The notes beneath the pieces were generated by a model. The model saw only the letters and a list, made by a program, of their open reading frames with translations. It was not told the origin of the DNA and did no database searches. Of a DNA stretch of 64,000 bases, positions 23,975 to 33,800 are shown piece by piece. Every line of letters begins with the position of its first letter. Within the stretch, counting starts at the first letter, position 1. Source of the DNA: JAEXNA01 sp041676625. GTDB lineage: Bacteria > Vulcanimicrobiota > Xenobia > Xenobiales > JADMJV01. Location: contig JBAYRN010000003.1 of assembly GCA_041676625.1 (NCBI GenBank), forward strand, positions 38,671 to 102,670, read 5' to 3'. A program made the position numbers and the translations under genes.

Positions 23975-25843
23975 ATGGGTTATACGTCGTTAGCTGAATG
24001 TGTGGAAGACCTGGAGCGTCGCGGAGACCTGATTCGGGTCCCGGAATTGGTCGATCCTGGCCTGGAGTTGGGAATGATCCAGCGCCGGGCCTACCGGGCG
24101 GGTGGCCCGGCTCTTCTCTTCACTCGAGTCAAGGGTACACGATTTCCCTGCCTGGCCAACCTCTACGGCACCATGGAGCGCGCCCGCTGGGTACTCCGGC
24201 ACGGTCTGCGGGCGGTGGAGGCCCTGGTGGAGTTGAAGGCCGATCCCGAATCTCTCTTCCGGGCCCTGCCGAGCTTGCCCCTGAAGCTCCTGAGACTGGG
24301 GCTCGGCGGGGCCCACGCCCTGCCCGTTCCGGTATCCGCAGGCTCGGCTCCTATCCGACAGAATCGGCTGCACAAAATCGAGCTGCCCCAGATCGTGAGC
24401 TGGCCCCGGGACGGAGGGGCGTTCATCACCCTTCCGGCGGTTTATTCCCAAGAACCGGGAACCCGCTGGTGGAGCGGATGGCGCAAGTCCAACCTCGGTA
24501 TGTATCGCAGCCAGCTCAGCGGCAACCATTATGGCGCCCAGCAGGTGGGTCTGCACTATCAGACCCACCGAGGACTTGGGATCCATCACCAGGCTGCCCT
24601 ACAGGCGGGCCTGAGGTTGCCCGTCAATATTGTGGTCGGGGGGCCTCCATCGTTGCCCTTTTCGGCGGTGATGCCCCTGCCTGAAGGTTTGCCGGAGATC
24701 GCGTTTGCCGGGGTGCTCGGGGGCCGAGGTGTTCGTCTGTGCAGAGGCGAGAACTCCCTGCCGCTGTTCGCCGAGGCCGACTTCGTCATCGAGGGCTATT
24801 TATCCGGAACCGACACCCTCGCCGAAGGCCCCTTTGGTGATCATCTGGGTTACTATTCCCTGACCCACGATTTTCCGTACCTTGAGATCTCGAATATCTG
24901 GGCCAGAGACAACGCCATCTGGCCCTTCACCACGGTGGGGCGTCCGCCCCAGGAAGATTCGGTTCTAGGAGAACTGATCCACGAAATGACCGGGCCTGCA
25001 TTGCCTGCGGTGTTGCCCGGGGTCAAGGCTGTCAACGCGGTGGATGAGGCAGGGGTCCATCCGTTGCTCCTGGCGGTGGCAAGCGAGCGCTACGACCCCT
25101 ATCGCAAACTCGAACGGCCCCAGGAGATTCTGACCGCAGCCCACGCCATTTTAGGCCAGGGTCAGCTCTCGCTGGCCAAGTATCTCTTCATCGTGGCCGG
25201 AGAAGACGATCCTTCCTTGCACCCGAACGACACCCGTCGTTTCTTTGAACACCTCTTGTCTCGGGTTGACCTTCGCCGGGATCTCCACTTCCAGACCCAG
25301 ACCACCATGGATACCCTGGACTACTCCGGCAGCGGTTTCCAGACTGGATCCAAGCTGGTCGTCGCCGCGGTGGGAGAGCCGATCCGTAAACTCACGGATG
25401 AAACCTGGTGGGAAGAGCACGGGTCGGAGCCGCCCCCTCCGTTTCGGGACATCCGGGTGGTGGCGCCGGGTATTTTGGCACTTTCCGGACCGGGCTTTGG
25501 TGAGCACTCAGCCGAGCAACTCCTGGGTTCTTTAGAGGAGTTGTTTCCGCCCGCCCACGCTGCACGGCAATTTCCCCTCTGGGTGGTCGCCGACGACGCC
25601 GACTTTGTAGCCGCGGACTGGGGCAACTTTTTGTGGGCTGTATTCACCCGCAGCAACCCGGCTTCGGATACGTACGGCTTGGAGAGCTTTAGCTGCCACA
25701 AACATTGGGGCTGTGCCGGGCCTCTGGTGATCGACTGCCGGAGCAAGCCCCACCACGCGCCGGTCCTGGAAGAAGACCCCGAACTGGTGCGCAAGGTGGA
25801 AGCCCTGGCCGCTCCCGGAAAGTCTTTGCACGGAATTTTCTAA
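23975..25843 (+). CDS. UbiD family decarboxylase
   Basis: This 622-residue protein belongs to the UbiD family, which uses prenylated FMN to decarboxylate aromatic or alpha,beta-unsaturated acids. Signatures are SLAECVEDLERRGDLIRV at the start, RKSNLGMYR near residue 170, HHQAA, IEGYLSGTDTLAEGPFGDHLGYYS near 283, and a C-terminal domain ending in PDF-type strands. UbiD members act in ubiquinone or futalosine-type menaquinone synthesis and in catabolism; which one applies is not clear here. No UbiX partner is nearby. The ATG at 23975 is preferred to the TTG at 23942 because it matches the family N-terminus. Confidence 0.9.
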   Translation: MGYTSLAECVEDLERRGDLIRVPELVDPGLELGMIQRRAYRAGGPALLFTRVKGTRFPCLANLYGTMERARWVLRHGLRAVEALVELKADPESLFRALPSLPLKLLRLGLGGAHALPVPVSAGSAPIRQNRLHKIELPQIVSWPRDGGAFITLPAVYSQEPGTRWWSGWRKSNLGMYRSQLSGNHYGAQQVGLHYQTHRGLGIHHQAALQAGLRLPVNIVVGGPPSLPFSAVMPLPEGLPEIAFAGVLGGRGVRLCRGENSLPLFAEADFVIEGYLSGTDTLAEGPFGDHLGYYSLTHDFPYLEISNIWARDNAIWPFTTVGRPPQEDSVLGELIHEMTGPALPAVLPGVKAVNAVDEAGVHPLLLAVASERYDPYRKLERPQEILTAAHAILGQGQLSLAKYLFIVAGEDDPSLHPNDTRRFFEHLLSRVDLRRDLHFQTQTTMDTLDYSGSGFQTGSKLVVAAVGEPIRKLTDETWWEEHGSEPPPPFRDIRVVAPGILALSGPGFGEHSAEQLLGSLEELFPPAHAARQFPLWVVADDADFVAADWGNFLWAVFTRSNPASDTYGLESFSCHKHWGCAGPLVIDCRSKPHHAPVLEEDPELVRKVEALAAPGKSLHGIF

Positions 25844-25909
25844 ATTTTTGGGAATAAGCTTTTGGCGGTTTGCGCCTACTATCCCAGAATCAATTTTTTA
25901 GGAGGGTCC

Positions 25910-27178
25910 ATGAAAAAAGGACTAGCAATAGCCATCGCCACCGGAGCGCTCTTGGGGGTCATCGCCTCACAGAATCCGAGCCAGGCGGTTCCGCTACCCG
26001 CGCAGGTGGTCACGCCTCAGCCGCAGGTTCAAGTGGTGGCTCAGCAACAAGAACAGAATCAACAAAACGGTTGGGATGTACCCGATCTCTCTAAGAAAGA
26101 GGCCGACAAGTACAGCGTGAAACCGGTCGTCGGAGACGACGGCAAGCCGGTCATTCAGGTAGCTCTGCTGCTGGATACCTCGGGCAGTATGTCGAGCCTG
26201 ATCGATCAGGCCAAGACCGAACTCTGGTCCATCGTGAATAAGCTGGGTGAAGCCAAGTATAAAGGCCAGAGCCCTCGCATCGAGGTGGCGCTCTACGAGT
26301 ACGGCAAGAGCACGTTGGCCCGAGATGAGGGCTACATCCGCCAACTGGCCCCCTTTACCCACGACCTTGACGGGTTGAGCGAGATCCTTTTCGCCCTGCA
26401 GACCAACGGAGGAGACGAGTACTGCGCCTGGGTCATCAGGTCTTCCATGGACAACCTGAAGTGGAAGCACCGTCAGGGGAGCCTGCGCATGATCTTCGTG
26501 GCCGGCAACGAGCCCTTTGATCAGGGTCCGGTGGAAGTCGGTCCGGTTTTGTCGGAAGCCAAAAAGAAAGGAATCCTGGTTCACCCGATCTACTGCTCCA
26601 CCGGCCACCGGTCCGATGAAGTTAGCTGGGAGTCGGCCGCCGACCTGGCCCATACCGATCTGAAGGTCATCGACCACACGAGAGTAGCAAGGATCCCAAC
26701 CACACCTTACGATAAGCGGATCAATGAGTTAAATTCGCAGTTGAACCGGACCTACGTGGGTTACGGGATGGAGGGGCGGGCCAAGATGGTTCGCCAGGAA
26801 GCTCAGGATAGCAACATGGCCTCGGTGAGCGGGGGGGCAGCGGCCGAGCGGGCCGTGACCAAGTCTTCGGCCAACTACAGCAACGCGGAGTGGGACCTGG
26901 TGGATAAAGCCAAGGCCGAGGGCGGAGTCAACAACATTCCGGCCAGCCAACTGCCGTCCGAAATGCAAACGATGTCGCCTAAAGAGCGGGAGGCCTTCGT
27001 GGCCAAGAAGGCTACCGAGCGCAAGCAGATTCAGGAAGAGATCCAGTCCCTGAATAAAAAGCGCCAGGAGTATATCACCGAGCATCAGGCCCAGTCCGAG
27101 GAGGGTGTCACTCTGGGGAAAGCGGTCATCAAGACGGTGAAGGCTCAAGCTGCTGAAGAGGGGTTCTCCATCGAGTAG
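25910..27178 (+). CDS. exported von Willebrand factor A domain protein
   Basis: This 422-residue protein starts with a signal peptide (MKKGLAIAIATGALLGVIAS), followed by a Pro/Gln-rich linker. A VWA domain spans about 85-260, with the MIDAS motif DTSGSMSS near residue 95, so it probably binds a divalent metal and a protein partner outside the cytoplasm. The last 130 residues are highly charged and helical, likely a coiled coil (KEREAFVAKKATERKQIQEE). The ATG has a near-perfect AGGAGG site. It is monocistronic and followed by a bidirectional terminator. Function is unknown. Confidence 0.85.
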   Translation: MKKGLAIAIATGALLGVIASQNPSQAVPLPAQVVTPQPQVQVVAQQQEQNQQNGWDVPDLSKKEADKYSVKPVVGDDGKPVIQVALLLDTSGSMSSLIDQAKTELWSIVNKLGEAKYKGQSPRIEVALYEYGKSTLARDEGYIRQLAPFTHDLDGLSEILFALQTNGGDEYCAWVIRSSMDNLKWKHRQGSLRMIFVAGNEPFDQGPVEVGPVLSEAKKKGILVHPIYCSTGHRSDEVSWESAADLAHTDLKVIDHTRVARIPTTPYDKRINELNSQLNRTYVGYGMEGRAKMVRQEAQDSNMASVSGGAAAERAVTKSSANYSNAEWDLVDKAKAEGGVNNIPASQLPSEMQTMSPKEREAFVAKKATERKQIQEEIQSLNKKRQEYITEHQAQSEEGVTLGKAVIKTVKAQAAEEGFSIE

Positions 27179-27202
27179 CCCTGAACTCACCGACTTCAAA
27201 AA

Positions 27203-27230
27203 AAAGAGAGCCGGAATTCCGGCTCTCTTT
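27203..27230. terminator. bidirectional hairpin terminator
   Basis: AAAGAGAGCCGG at 27203-27214 pairs with CCGGCTCTCTTT at 27219-27230 around AATT. A-run before and T-run after make it work on both strands. It closes the VWA gene on the plus strand and any minus transcript coming from the glycosyltransferase gene. Confidence 0.85.
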
Positions 27231-27310
27231 CTTTTGAAGTTCTGTTCATTTCTCGTTTAGTTTCTCTTAAGGATTGTTTGGTACGGTGTGGCCATAGGAG
27301 ACTGACCGAC

Positions 27311-27445
27311 ATGATGACTCAGATTTTAAGTTTTTTCCAGGGCGGCATCCCGATTGCATTTTCCGATGCTTTCGTCTTCATCGCAGCGCTTCACATCCTG
27401 GCTTTCTGCCTGGTACCCCGGGCTAAAGCGCCGGAAAGCCGTTAG
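27311..27445 (+). CDS. 44-residue membrane ORF, possible transporter remnant
   Basis: A short frame of 44 codons starts with two ATGs (MMTQILSFFQGG) after AGGAG about 11 bases upstream. It encodes one hydrophobic helix (AFVFIAALHILAFCLVP) followed by a basic end. The stretch IAFSDAFVFIAALHILA with a terminal PR resembles the last helix of DHA2-type drug exporters, so it may be a pseudogene remnant rather than a working gene. Alternatively it is a genuine small membrane protein. It is convergent with the neighbouring gene, ending four bases from it. Confidence 0.35.
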   Translation: MMTQILSFFQGGIPIAFSDAFVFIAALHILAFCLVPRAKAPESR

Positions 27446-27449
27446 GGCC

Positions 27450-29135
27450 TTACCGTTTCAGCTGAGACAGCCACTGAGCGGCATCCTGCTGGGCCGGGTT
27501 GTATCTCAGCAGCGTTTCCAGCGTCCGGATTCCTTCCTGTGGCTGATTCTGCTCTAGATATAATCGGGCTCGAAGCAGCAAGGCAGTGTCGAGCCAGGGC
27601 TCTATAGAAAGCGCTTTATCGAAGGCTACCGCGGCGGCTTCTCTGTTTCCGGCTCTTAAGAACTCTTTCCCTTGTCGCACCCACCCAAAGCTCTCTCGAA
27701 ATTTCTTTCCGTCGCCCACCAGTCGAAAAATTTGAGTCCTACCATCCGGATCTACATGGACCAACTGAAAGTGCTGGGGTAGGTAGCTCAACCGAGCTAT
27801 GAGCGATCTCTCCTCCGGGTCGGGGCACACCACCCATTCAGCACCTACCAGATAAAGCTGGTCAAGCCATTCGTCGGTTACGTTCAGGGCTACATGGATG
27901 GGTGCGACCAGGGTCTTGTTCCCGGTTACCAGCCAAACCGTGGGATCGGCGGTCCCTACCGCGCCTCCGTCTTTGCTGTGTTCTTTGAGCCACTGATAGG
28001 CCTGGGGTGGGTGCCACCCTGGGGTTGAGACTTGTTGAAAACTCACCACCATTTGGGTTGCTATCAACAAGATCGCCGCGCCGGTGACCACGGCATTTCT
28101 TCGGGTCTCGGGAAACAGCTGTTCAAGGCCTTCGAAAAGGCACAGAAATAAGAGTGGAAGAACCGGCGTAAAGAATCGGGAGGATTGAAAAGGCCAGACC
28201 ATCAACACCATCCAAAATATCACCAGAATGCAAGGAATAGCGAGCCTTCCGGCTTTTAGGAGCCGGTAAAGGCCGGCCGTCCAGAGCAGGAAGATGACCC
28301 CGATCAAGAGCCAGGCCAGAAGTTGTTGGTAGCCCCCTGCAAGCCTGAGCTGCTCGAACAGGGCGGGGTTTCCGGTGAGCATGCCAGGGACGTAAAGCAG
28401 ATAGATTTTGGTATTCTCGAGTGCGATCTCAAACAACTGCGAACTTTCTGGAAGTGCGTCTCGATATCCGGCCAGCCTGGAGACCCATATCAAGGGGGCG
28501 ATAAAGCCCCCTAAATAGAGTCCGATTAGCCCCACGGTTTTGATTCCGTAGCCCCGGCGCCAGAGATGGAGGAAGGCGGCCGGAAATAGGAAGAGTCCAG
28601 CGGAGCGAACATAAAAACTCAAGGCGAGCAGCAACGCCAAGACCACTCGATCGAAGCACCCTACTTCCTGACCCTGAAACCGCTTCTCCAATACCACCAG
28701 CACGGTAGTAAGCAGAAGGGCGAACGGAATCTCCGACATGATCTCGACGTGGTACTGCATCCAGTCGAAGTTGAGGGCCAAAAGGAGTGCGATCAGCGGG
28801 CCTTTCTCTCCGAACCGCCGCCACAATAGAACCAGAAGCAAGAGCCCGCAGGCCGCCGTGGTGGCTCTCATCAGAGCCGTGTTGTGGGGCGAAACGAACT
28901 GAGCTGGGACAAGCAGCAGAGGGTATCCTGGGGGGTACTTGGAGTCGAACCCTCCATACACGTTGTAGAGGCGGGCGTAGCCCTCTCCGGAGGCGATTCC
29001 TAAAGAACTCGCTATGTAGGATGAATCATCTCGATAGGTGCCCACGCTACTTCGCTGAGCCAGTACGACCAAAAAGATAACGGAAAAAATGAGAAGTAAC
29101 GGCAGGCCCCCCTTGTTTACCAGAGGTTTTCTCAA
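27450..29135 (-). CDS. multi-pass membrane glycosyltransferase-like protein (GT-C type) with C-terminal TPR
   Basis: This 561-residue protein has about 10 hydrophobic helices. The first loop carries YRDDSSYI near residue 34, a di-acidic motif typical of lipid-linked GT-C sugar transferases (ArnT/PMT-like), and KYPPGYPLLLVP near 65. Residues 480-561 form two or three TPR-like repeats (EFLRAGNREAAAVAFDKALSIEPW, then LYLEQNQPQEGIRTLETLLRYNP). The likely role is transfer of a sugar from a lipid carrier on the outer face of the inner membrane, but the acceptor is unknown. It starts with TTG seven bases after the preceding stop. Confidence 0.75.
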   Translation of the reverse strand: MRKPLVNKGGLPLLLIFSVIFLVVLAQRSSVGTYRDDSSYIASSLGIASGEGYARLYNVYGGFDSKYPPGYPLLLVPAQFVSPHNTALMRATTAACGLLLLVLLWRRFGEKGPLIALLLALNFDWMQYHVEIMSEIPFALLLTTVLVVLEKRFQGQEVGCFDRVVLALLLALSFYVRSAGLFLFPAAFLHLWRRGYGIKTVGLIGLYLGGFIAPLIWVSRLAGYRDALPESSQLFEIALENTKIYLLYVPGMLTGNPALFEQLRLAGGYQQLLAWLLIGVIFLLWTAGLYRLLKAGRLAIPCILVIFWMVLMVWPFQSSRFFTPVLPLLFLCLFEGLEQLFPETRRNAVVTGAAILLIATQMVVSFQQVSTPGWHPPQAYQWLKEHSKDGGAVGTADPTVWLVTGNKTLVAPIHVALNVTDEWLDQLYLVGAEWVVCPDPEERSLIARLSYLPQHFQLVHVDPDGRTQIFRLVGDGKKFRESFGWVRQGKEFLRAGNREAAAVAFDKALSIEPWLDTALLLRARLYLEQNQPQEGIRTLETLLRYNPAQQDAAQWLSQLKR

Positions 29136-29141
29136 CAGCCT

Positions 29142-29468
29142 TTAAAGAGGAAAGGTCTCGGTGAGACCTGAGTCTTTGTAAACTCGGAGCCTGGTGTCTT
29201 CATGCTTTTGCGACTCAATCTGCGACTCCACGATCGAGACGGCGGTGTGCAGGAACATTTCCGGAGTGAAGTTCTTCTTGGTCTTGACAAAATCGCCCCC
29301 AAACTCAACGACGTATCGGAAAGGTCGCTTGTCGAGATGGGTGATGGTGGCCGTGATCTCAGCACCCAGATCGCCGGTGGGGTTTTCTTTCGTCACCTGG
29401 GCCCGGATGGTGAAGACCTCTCCGGGGTGGTTTCGAAGTTTATAGATTTTCTCAATAGCCTTTGCCAT
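29142..29468 (-). CDS. hypothetical protein upstream of the glycosyltransferase
   Basis: This is a 108-residue soluble protein I do not recognise. It begins MAKAIEKIYKLRNHPGEVF and is mainly beta-rich (ITATITHLDKRPFRYVVEFGG), then helical (FTPEMFLHTAVSIVESQIESQKHE). It has no signal peptide and no clear ribosome-binding site. It ends seven bases before the membrane glycosyltransferase and is likely cotranscribed with it. Its upstream neighbour is the divergent MerR-Crp hybrid. Confidence 0.6.
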   Translation of the reverse strand: MAKAIEKIYKLRNHPGEVFTIRAQVTKENPTGDLGAEITATITHLDKRPFRYVVEFGGDFVKTKKNFTPEMFLHTAVSIVESQIESQKHEDTRLRVYKDSGLTETFPL

Positions 29469-29549
29469 TGTCCGGTACTTTGGAGGCGTTCTTCGCCAAT
29501 CCTTCCATCTCCGTATTTGCTGTTATTGATGGTAAAGTCAACGAACTTT

Positions 29550-29569
29550 GACTATACTTAGATATAGTC
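29550..29569. promoter_or_regulatory. inverted repeat abutting the MerR-Crp hybrid start codon
   Basis: GACTATA at 29550-29556 is mirrored exactly by TATAGTC at 29563-29569, with a six-base spacer, and the ATG follows immediately. Symmetry and position suggest a binding site for the encoded regulator, giving autorepression of it and possibly of the divergent 29468 gene. No typical FNR (TTGAT-N4-ATCAA) or CRP (TGTGA-N6-TCACA) site is seen. Confidence 0.45.
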
Positions 29570-30421
29570 ATGGAGCCCTACAACGCCAGGACCGCCGCCG
29601 AAAAGTTGGGAGTCAGCCGAGCTACCCTTCTTCGCTGGTTTCGGGAAGGCCGAATCACTCCAGTTGAGCGAGATTGGAGAGGGTGGAGAGTCTTTACGGA
29701 GCGGGACCTGGACAGGATCCGGGCTGAATTGGGCCAGTCGGTCAGTCTCGACTCCTCCAAGATTAACCCCAAAATGAGGAGCTATTTGGCCAACGTTCCG
29801 GCTTTCAGTCGTTTGCCTCCGGAAGTCCTCAACGACCTCGCCGCCTGCGCTCGCTTTCAAGGATTGCGGCGGGGGACCGTCTTTTTTTCCCCGGGAGAAC
29901 GCTCCACCGGTCTCTATCTTCTGGTCAAAGGCCGCATCCGGGTGTTCCGCATGTCTCCGGAAGGCCGTGAACAGGTACTGGCCCTGGTTGAACCGTTTGA
30001 AACTCTGGGAGAAGCGGCACTCTTTAAGCAGGGTGGCAAGCACAGTTCCTATGCCCTCTGTGAGGTGAGTTCTACCGTTTTGTCGCTCCCGCTGCACAGG
30101 GTCCAGTCTTTGACTCGTAGCCACCCTCAGTTGGCGCTGGCTTTTCTGGTGGAGTTTGCCACCCGGATCGAGAGCTTGGAGCAGCGATTGGAGGAGACAG
30201 CGCTGCATTCTCTGGAGCGGAGAATCGCGACCTACCTTCTCCACCAGAAGAAGGTGGACGGTCGGGTTTCCCTACCTTCGGTCACCGCCCTGGCCTCTTT
30301 GTTCGGGGTGGTTCGAGAGAGCATCAGCCGAATCTTCAACCGCTTCGAAGAGCAAGGGTGGATCAAGCGGGAGGGAAAAGAGATCTGCATCCTGGAGCCG
30401 GAGCGATTGGCAAATGTGTGA
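29570..30421 (+). CDS. MerR-type HTH fused to a Crp/Fnr family regulator
   Basis: This 283-residue protein has two DNA-binding domains. Residues 5-50 are a MerR/excisionase-like helix-turn-helix (TAAEKLGVSRATLLRWFREGRI, then RVFTERDLDRI). Residues 78-195 are a cyclic-nucleotide-binding-type beta barrel (PGERSTGLYLLVKGRIRVFR; LGEAALF near 150). Residues 215-280 are a Crp-type winged helix with LASLFGVVRESISRIFNRFEEQGWI. The barrel has GEAALF but no clear cAMP-contacting Arg, and there is no N-terminal Cys cluster like FNR, so the ligand is unknown. The usual Crp/Fnr length is about 220-240 residues. A second HTH on the N-terminus is unusual. Confidence 0.85.
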   Translation: MEPYNARTAAEKLGVSRATLLRWFREGRITPVERDWRGWRVFTERDLDRIRAELGQSVSLDSSKINPKMRSYLANVPAFSRLPPEVLNDLAACARFQGLRRGTVFFSPGERSTGLYLLVKGRIRVFRMSPEGREQVLALVEPFETLGEAALFKQGGKHSSYALCEVSSTVLSLPLHRVQSLTRSHPQLALAFLVEFATRIESLEQRLEETALHSLERRIATYLLHQKKVDGRVSLPSVTALASLFGVVRESISRIFNRFEEQGWIKREGKEICILEPERLANV

Positions 30422-30509
30422 TCGTTTTCTCGACTAGAATCACGGAAGTCGCCTCTTCAATTCCGTATCTTTGAGGGGTAGCCCAAGTTCCCTGAGAGGA
30501 TGATTTTTG

Positions 30510-30755
30510 ATGACCCATGTTATCGGCCAGCCCTGTATCGGTGTAAAGGACGCAGCTTGCGTGGAAGTATGCCCCGTAGACTGCATACACTCTACCCCGG
30601 AAGATTCTCAGTTTTTTATTGATCCGAATGAATGCATTGATTGCGGAGCCTGTATCCCGGTCTGTCCGGTGGAGGCTATCTTCACCGACGACGACATACC
30701 GGAGGGGCAGGAGGATTTCCCCGCCAAGAACGAGGCGTTCTTTCGAAACAGATAG
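30510..30755 (+). CDS. ferredoxin, 7Fe type ([3Fe-4S]/[4Fe-4S])
   Basis: This 81-residue ferredoxin begins MTHVIGQPCIGVKDAACVEVCPVDCI; the Cys pattern (C-x7-C-x3-CP) is that of the 3Fe-4S-containing FdxA group. The second cluster motif is CIDCGACIPVCPVEAI. It is a low-potential electron carrier in the cytoplasm; the redox partner is unknown, though a UbiD-type or radical SAM system elsewhere could use it. The ATG at 30510 is the likely start, with GAGAGG upstream. It lies 68 bases ahead of ileS. Confidence 0.93.
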   Translation: MTHVIGQPCIGVKDAACVEVCPVDCIHSTPEDSQFFIDPNECIDCGACIPVCPVEAIFTDDDIPEGQEDFPAKNEAFFRNR

Positions 30756-30823
30756 CATTCGGTTTGGCCGTTTGTCCCGTTCACTTCGGCAGGTAACGCT
30801 CCCGCTCTTTAGAAGCCCGAGCT

Positions 30824-33800
30824 ATGTTCAAAGAGCTTGATACCAAGCAAAAGGCCCCGGACCGGGAAATGTCTACTCTGGAGTACTGGAGAGCCCAAGG
30901 CATCTTCGAGAAAACCCTGGCTACCCGCCAAAAAGCCGAAGAGTGGGTGTTCTACGAAGGTCCGCCCACCGCCAACGGTCGTCCCGGAGTGCACCACGTC
31001 CAAGCTCGAGCCTATAAAGACCTGTTTCCCCGTTACAAGACCATGCGAGGATTTCTGGTCCGTCGCAAGGCCGGCTGGGACTGTCACGGTTTGCCGGTGG
31101 AACTGGAAGTGGAGAAACGTCTTGGTTTCACCGAGAAGGCCGACATCGAAAAGTATGGGGTAGAGCCGTTTAATAAGCTTTGCCGTGAATCGGTCATGGA
31201 GTACGAGCAGGCCTGGCGGGAGATGACCGAGCGGATCGGCTTCTGGGTGGACCTGGACAACGCCTACATGACCATGTCCAACGATTTCGTGGAGAGCGTG
31301 TGGTGGTCGCTCAAGGAGTTGTGGAACAAGGGGCTCCTCTATAAAGGCTATAAAGTTGTTCCCTTTTGTGCCAAGGACGGCACTCCACTCTCTTCTCACG
31401 AGGTGAGCCAGGGCTATCGCAACGTGGTAGACCCTTCCATTTTTGTCCGCTTTCCGGTGACCAACCCCGAGGCTTACGATTTACCCCCCGAAGCGTCTCT
31501 GCTGGTCTGGACCACCACCCCATGGACACTCCCCGGCAACGTGGCGGCGGCCGTCTCGCCGAGCCTCCATTATGTTTTGGTGGATTCCGAGCAAGGCCCC
31601 GTGGTGATCTGCGAGTCCCTGGTGGAGAAGGTTCTTGGGGAGGGTAGCAAGCCGACCGGAGACTGGAAGAAGTCGGGTAAGGAACTGGTCGGCCTCACCT
31701 ACCAGGCCCCCTTTCCCTTGATCCCCCTCGAGCGCCCGGGCCATCGGGTGGTGACCGGTTCCTTCGTCTCCGCCGAAGACGGGACCGGTATCGTGCACCT
31801 GGCGCCCGCCTTCGGGGCCGACGACATGGACATGGCCAGAGAACACGATCTGCCGGTGATTCTGCCGGTGGGTTCTGACGGCAAATTCACTTCCCAGATC
31901 GAGTTTCTCTCCGGTGCCTGGTTTAAAGACGCCGACAAGATGGTGGTCCGGGACTTGAAAGAGCGAAAGCTTCTGCTCAAGAAGCTGGATTACGAGCACA
32001 GCTATCCCCACTGCTGGCGCTGTCGCAACCCCCTGATGTATTTCGCCACCGAAAGTTGGTTCATCAAGAATACCTCGGTCAAGGAGCGTTTGATCGAGAA
32101 GAACGAGACCCTGGATTGGCACCCCGACCACATTAAGCACGGGCGCTACGGCGACTGGCTCAATAACCTGGTGGACTGGGCCCTTTCCCGAAACCGCTAT
32201 TGGGGCACCCCGCTGCCGGTTTGGGAGTGCTCCTGCGGTCACCGAGACTGTCTGGGTTCTTTCCAGGAACTGGCCGAACGCTCCAGCATTCCTTTAGACC
32301 CCACTTCAGCGGATTTCGATCCCCATCGCCCTTATGTGGATGAGATCATCCTGGAGTGCGGCGAGTGCGGAGGGGAGATGCGTCGGGTGCCCGAGGTGAT
32401 CGACTGCTGGTACGACTCCGGCTCCATGCCGTTTGCCCAGCTCCACTATCCTTTCGAAAACAAGCAGGCCTTCGAAAAAGGCTTCCCGGCGGATTTTATT
32501 TGCGAAGGGCTGGACCAGACCCGGGGCTGGTTCAACAGCTTGCACCAGTTGGGGGTGATGCTCTTCGACTCGGTGGCCTACAAGAGTGTGATCTGCCACG
32601 GACTGGTGCTCGATGCCAACGGTGAAAAAATGAGTAAGAGCCGGGGCAACGTGGTGGATCCCTGGAGCGTGCTCAACTCCGAAGGCGCCGACGCCCTGAG
32701 ATGGTATCTCTACGTCTCGGCGCCCCCCGAGCTCTCTCGCAGATTTTCCGTGGAGCTGGTCAATGAATCGGCCCGGCGGTTTCTGGGGACCATCCTGAAC
32801 ACTTACAACTTCTTCGTACTCAACGCCAACGCGGCCAAGCCTGACCTGAGCAAGGCCGCTCCGGCCCGGGACAGAGACCCGCTGGACCGTTGGGTACTGG
32901 CCCGCTTGAATCAGCTCATCCTGGAGGTCGGTGAAGACCTGGACGGGTTCGAGTTGACTCCTGCCGCCCGAAAATTGGATGCCTTCGTCGACGACCTCTC
33001 CAACTGGTTCGTGCGGCGCTCTCGAAGGCGTTTCTGGTCGGAGGAAGTGGACGCCTTCCAGAGCTTGTGGGAGTGTCTGGAAGTGCTGAGCAAGCTGCTG
33101 GCACCATTCGTCCCGTTTATCGCCGAGACGCTCTATCAGGGCTTGCACCCGGGCGGTGCACCCTGTCCCTCGGTTCATCTGGAGGACTGGCCGCAAGCCG
33201 ATCCGGAATTGATCGATCAGGCCTTGTTGCAGAGCACGGAGGTCCTGCAGAAGGTCGTATCTCTGGGCCGTGCCGCCCGTTCAGAGAGCGGGCATCGGAC
33301 TCGTCAGCCGCTGCCGGAGGTGCTGGTGCGAGTACAGAGCCTGGAACAGCAGAAGTCACTCCAGGCAATGGCTGAGCAGCTTTCCGAAGAGCTCAATGTG
33401 AAATCGGTTCGCTTTCTGGGCGTGGAGGAAGAATTTCTGGACTTTGAACTGAAGCCGAACCTTCCGGTGGTGGGACGAAAGTACGGAAAGCTGGTCCCGG
33501 CTTTGAAGGAGGCTTTGAAGTCCGCCGACGGTAAAGCAGCCGCAGCGGCCGCTGCCGAGGGCCGTACTTTCGGGGTGGAAGTGCAGGGACAAACTTTGGA
33601 ACTGGGGCCGGACGAACTCTTGATCGAGGCTCGCTCTCCGGAGGGATACGCTGCCGCCGAAGACTCCGGCTATCTCGTCGCCCTGTCGACTGAACTCACC
33701 CCCGAACTGGAGCGAGAGGGCTTGGCTCGAGACCTGGTACGTCACGTTCAGGAGCTTCGAAAGAGTAGTGGACTTGAAATCACCGATCGAATTCACCTTT

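Noticed and set aside
30756..30823. T-box leader before ileS
   Set aside because: Only 68 bases separate the ferredoxin gene and ileS and no T-box motif is present.
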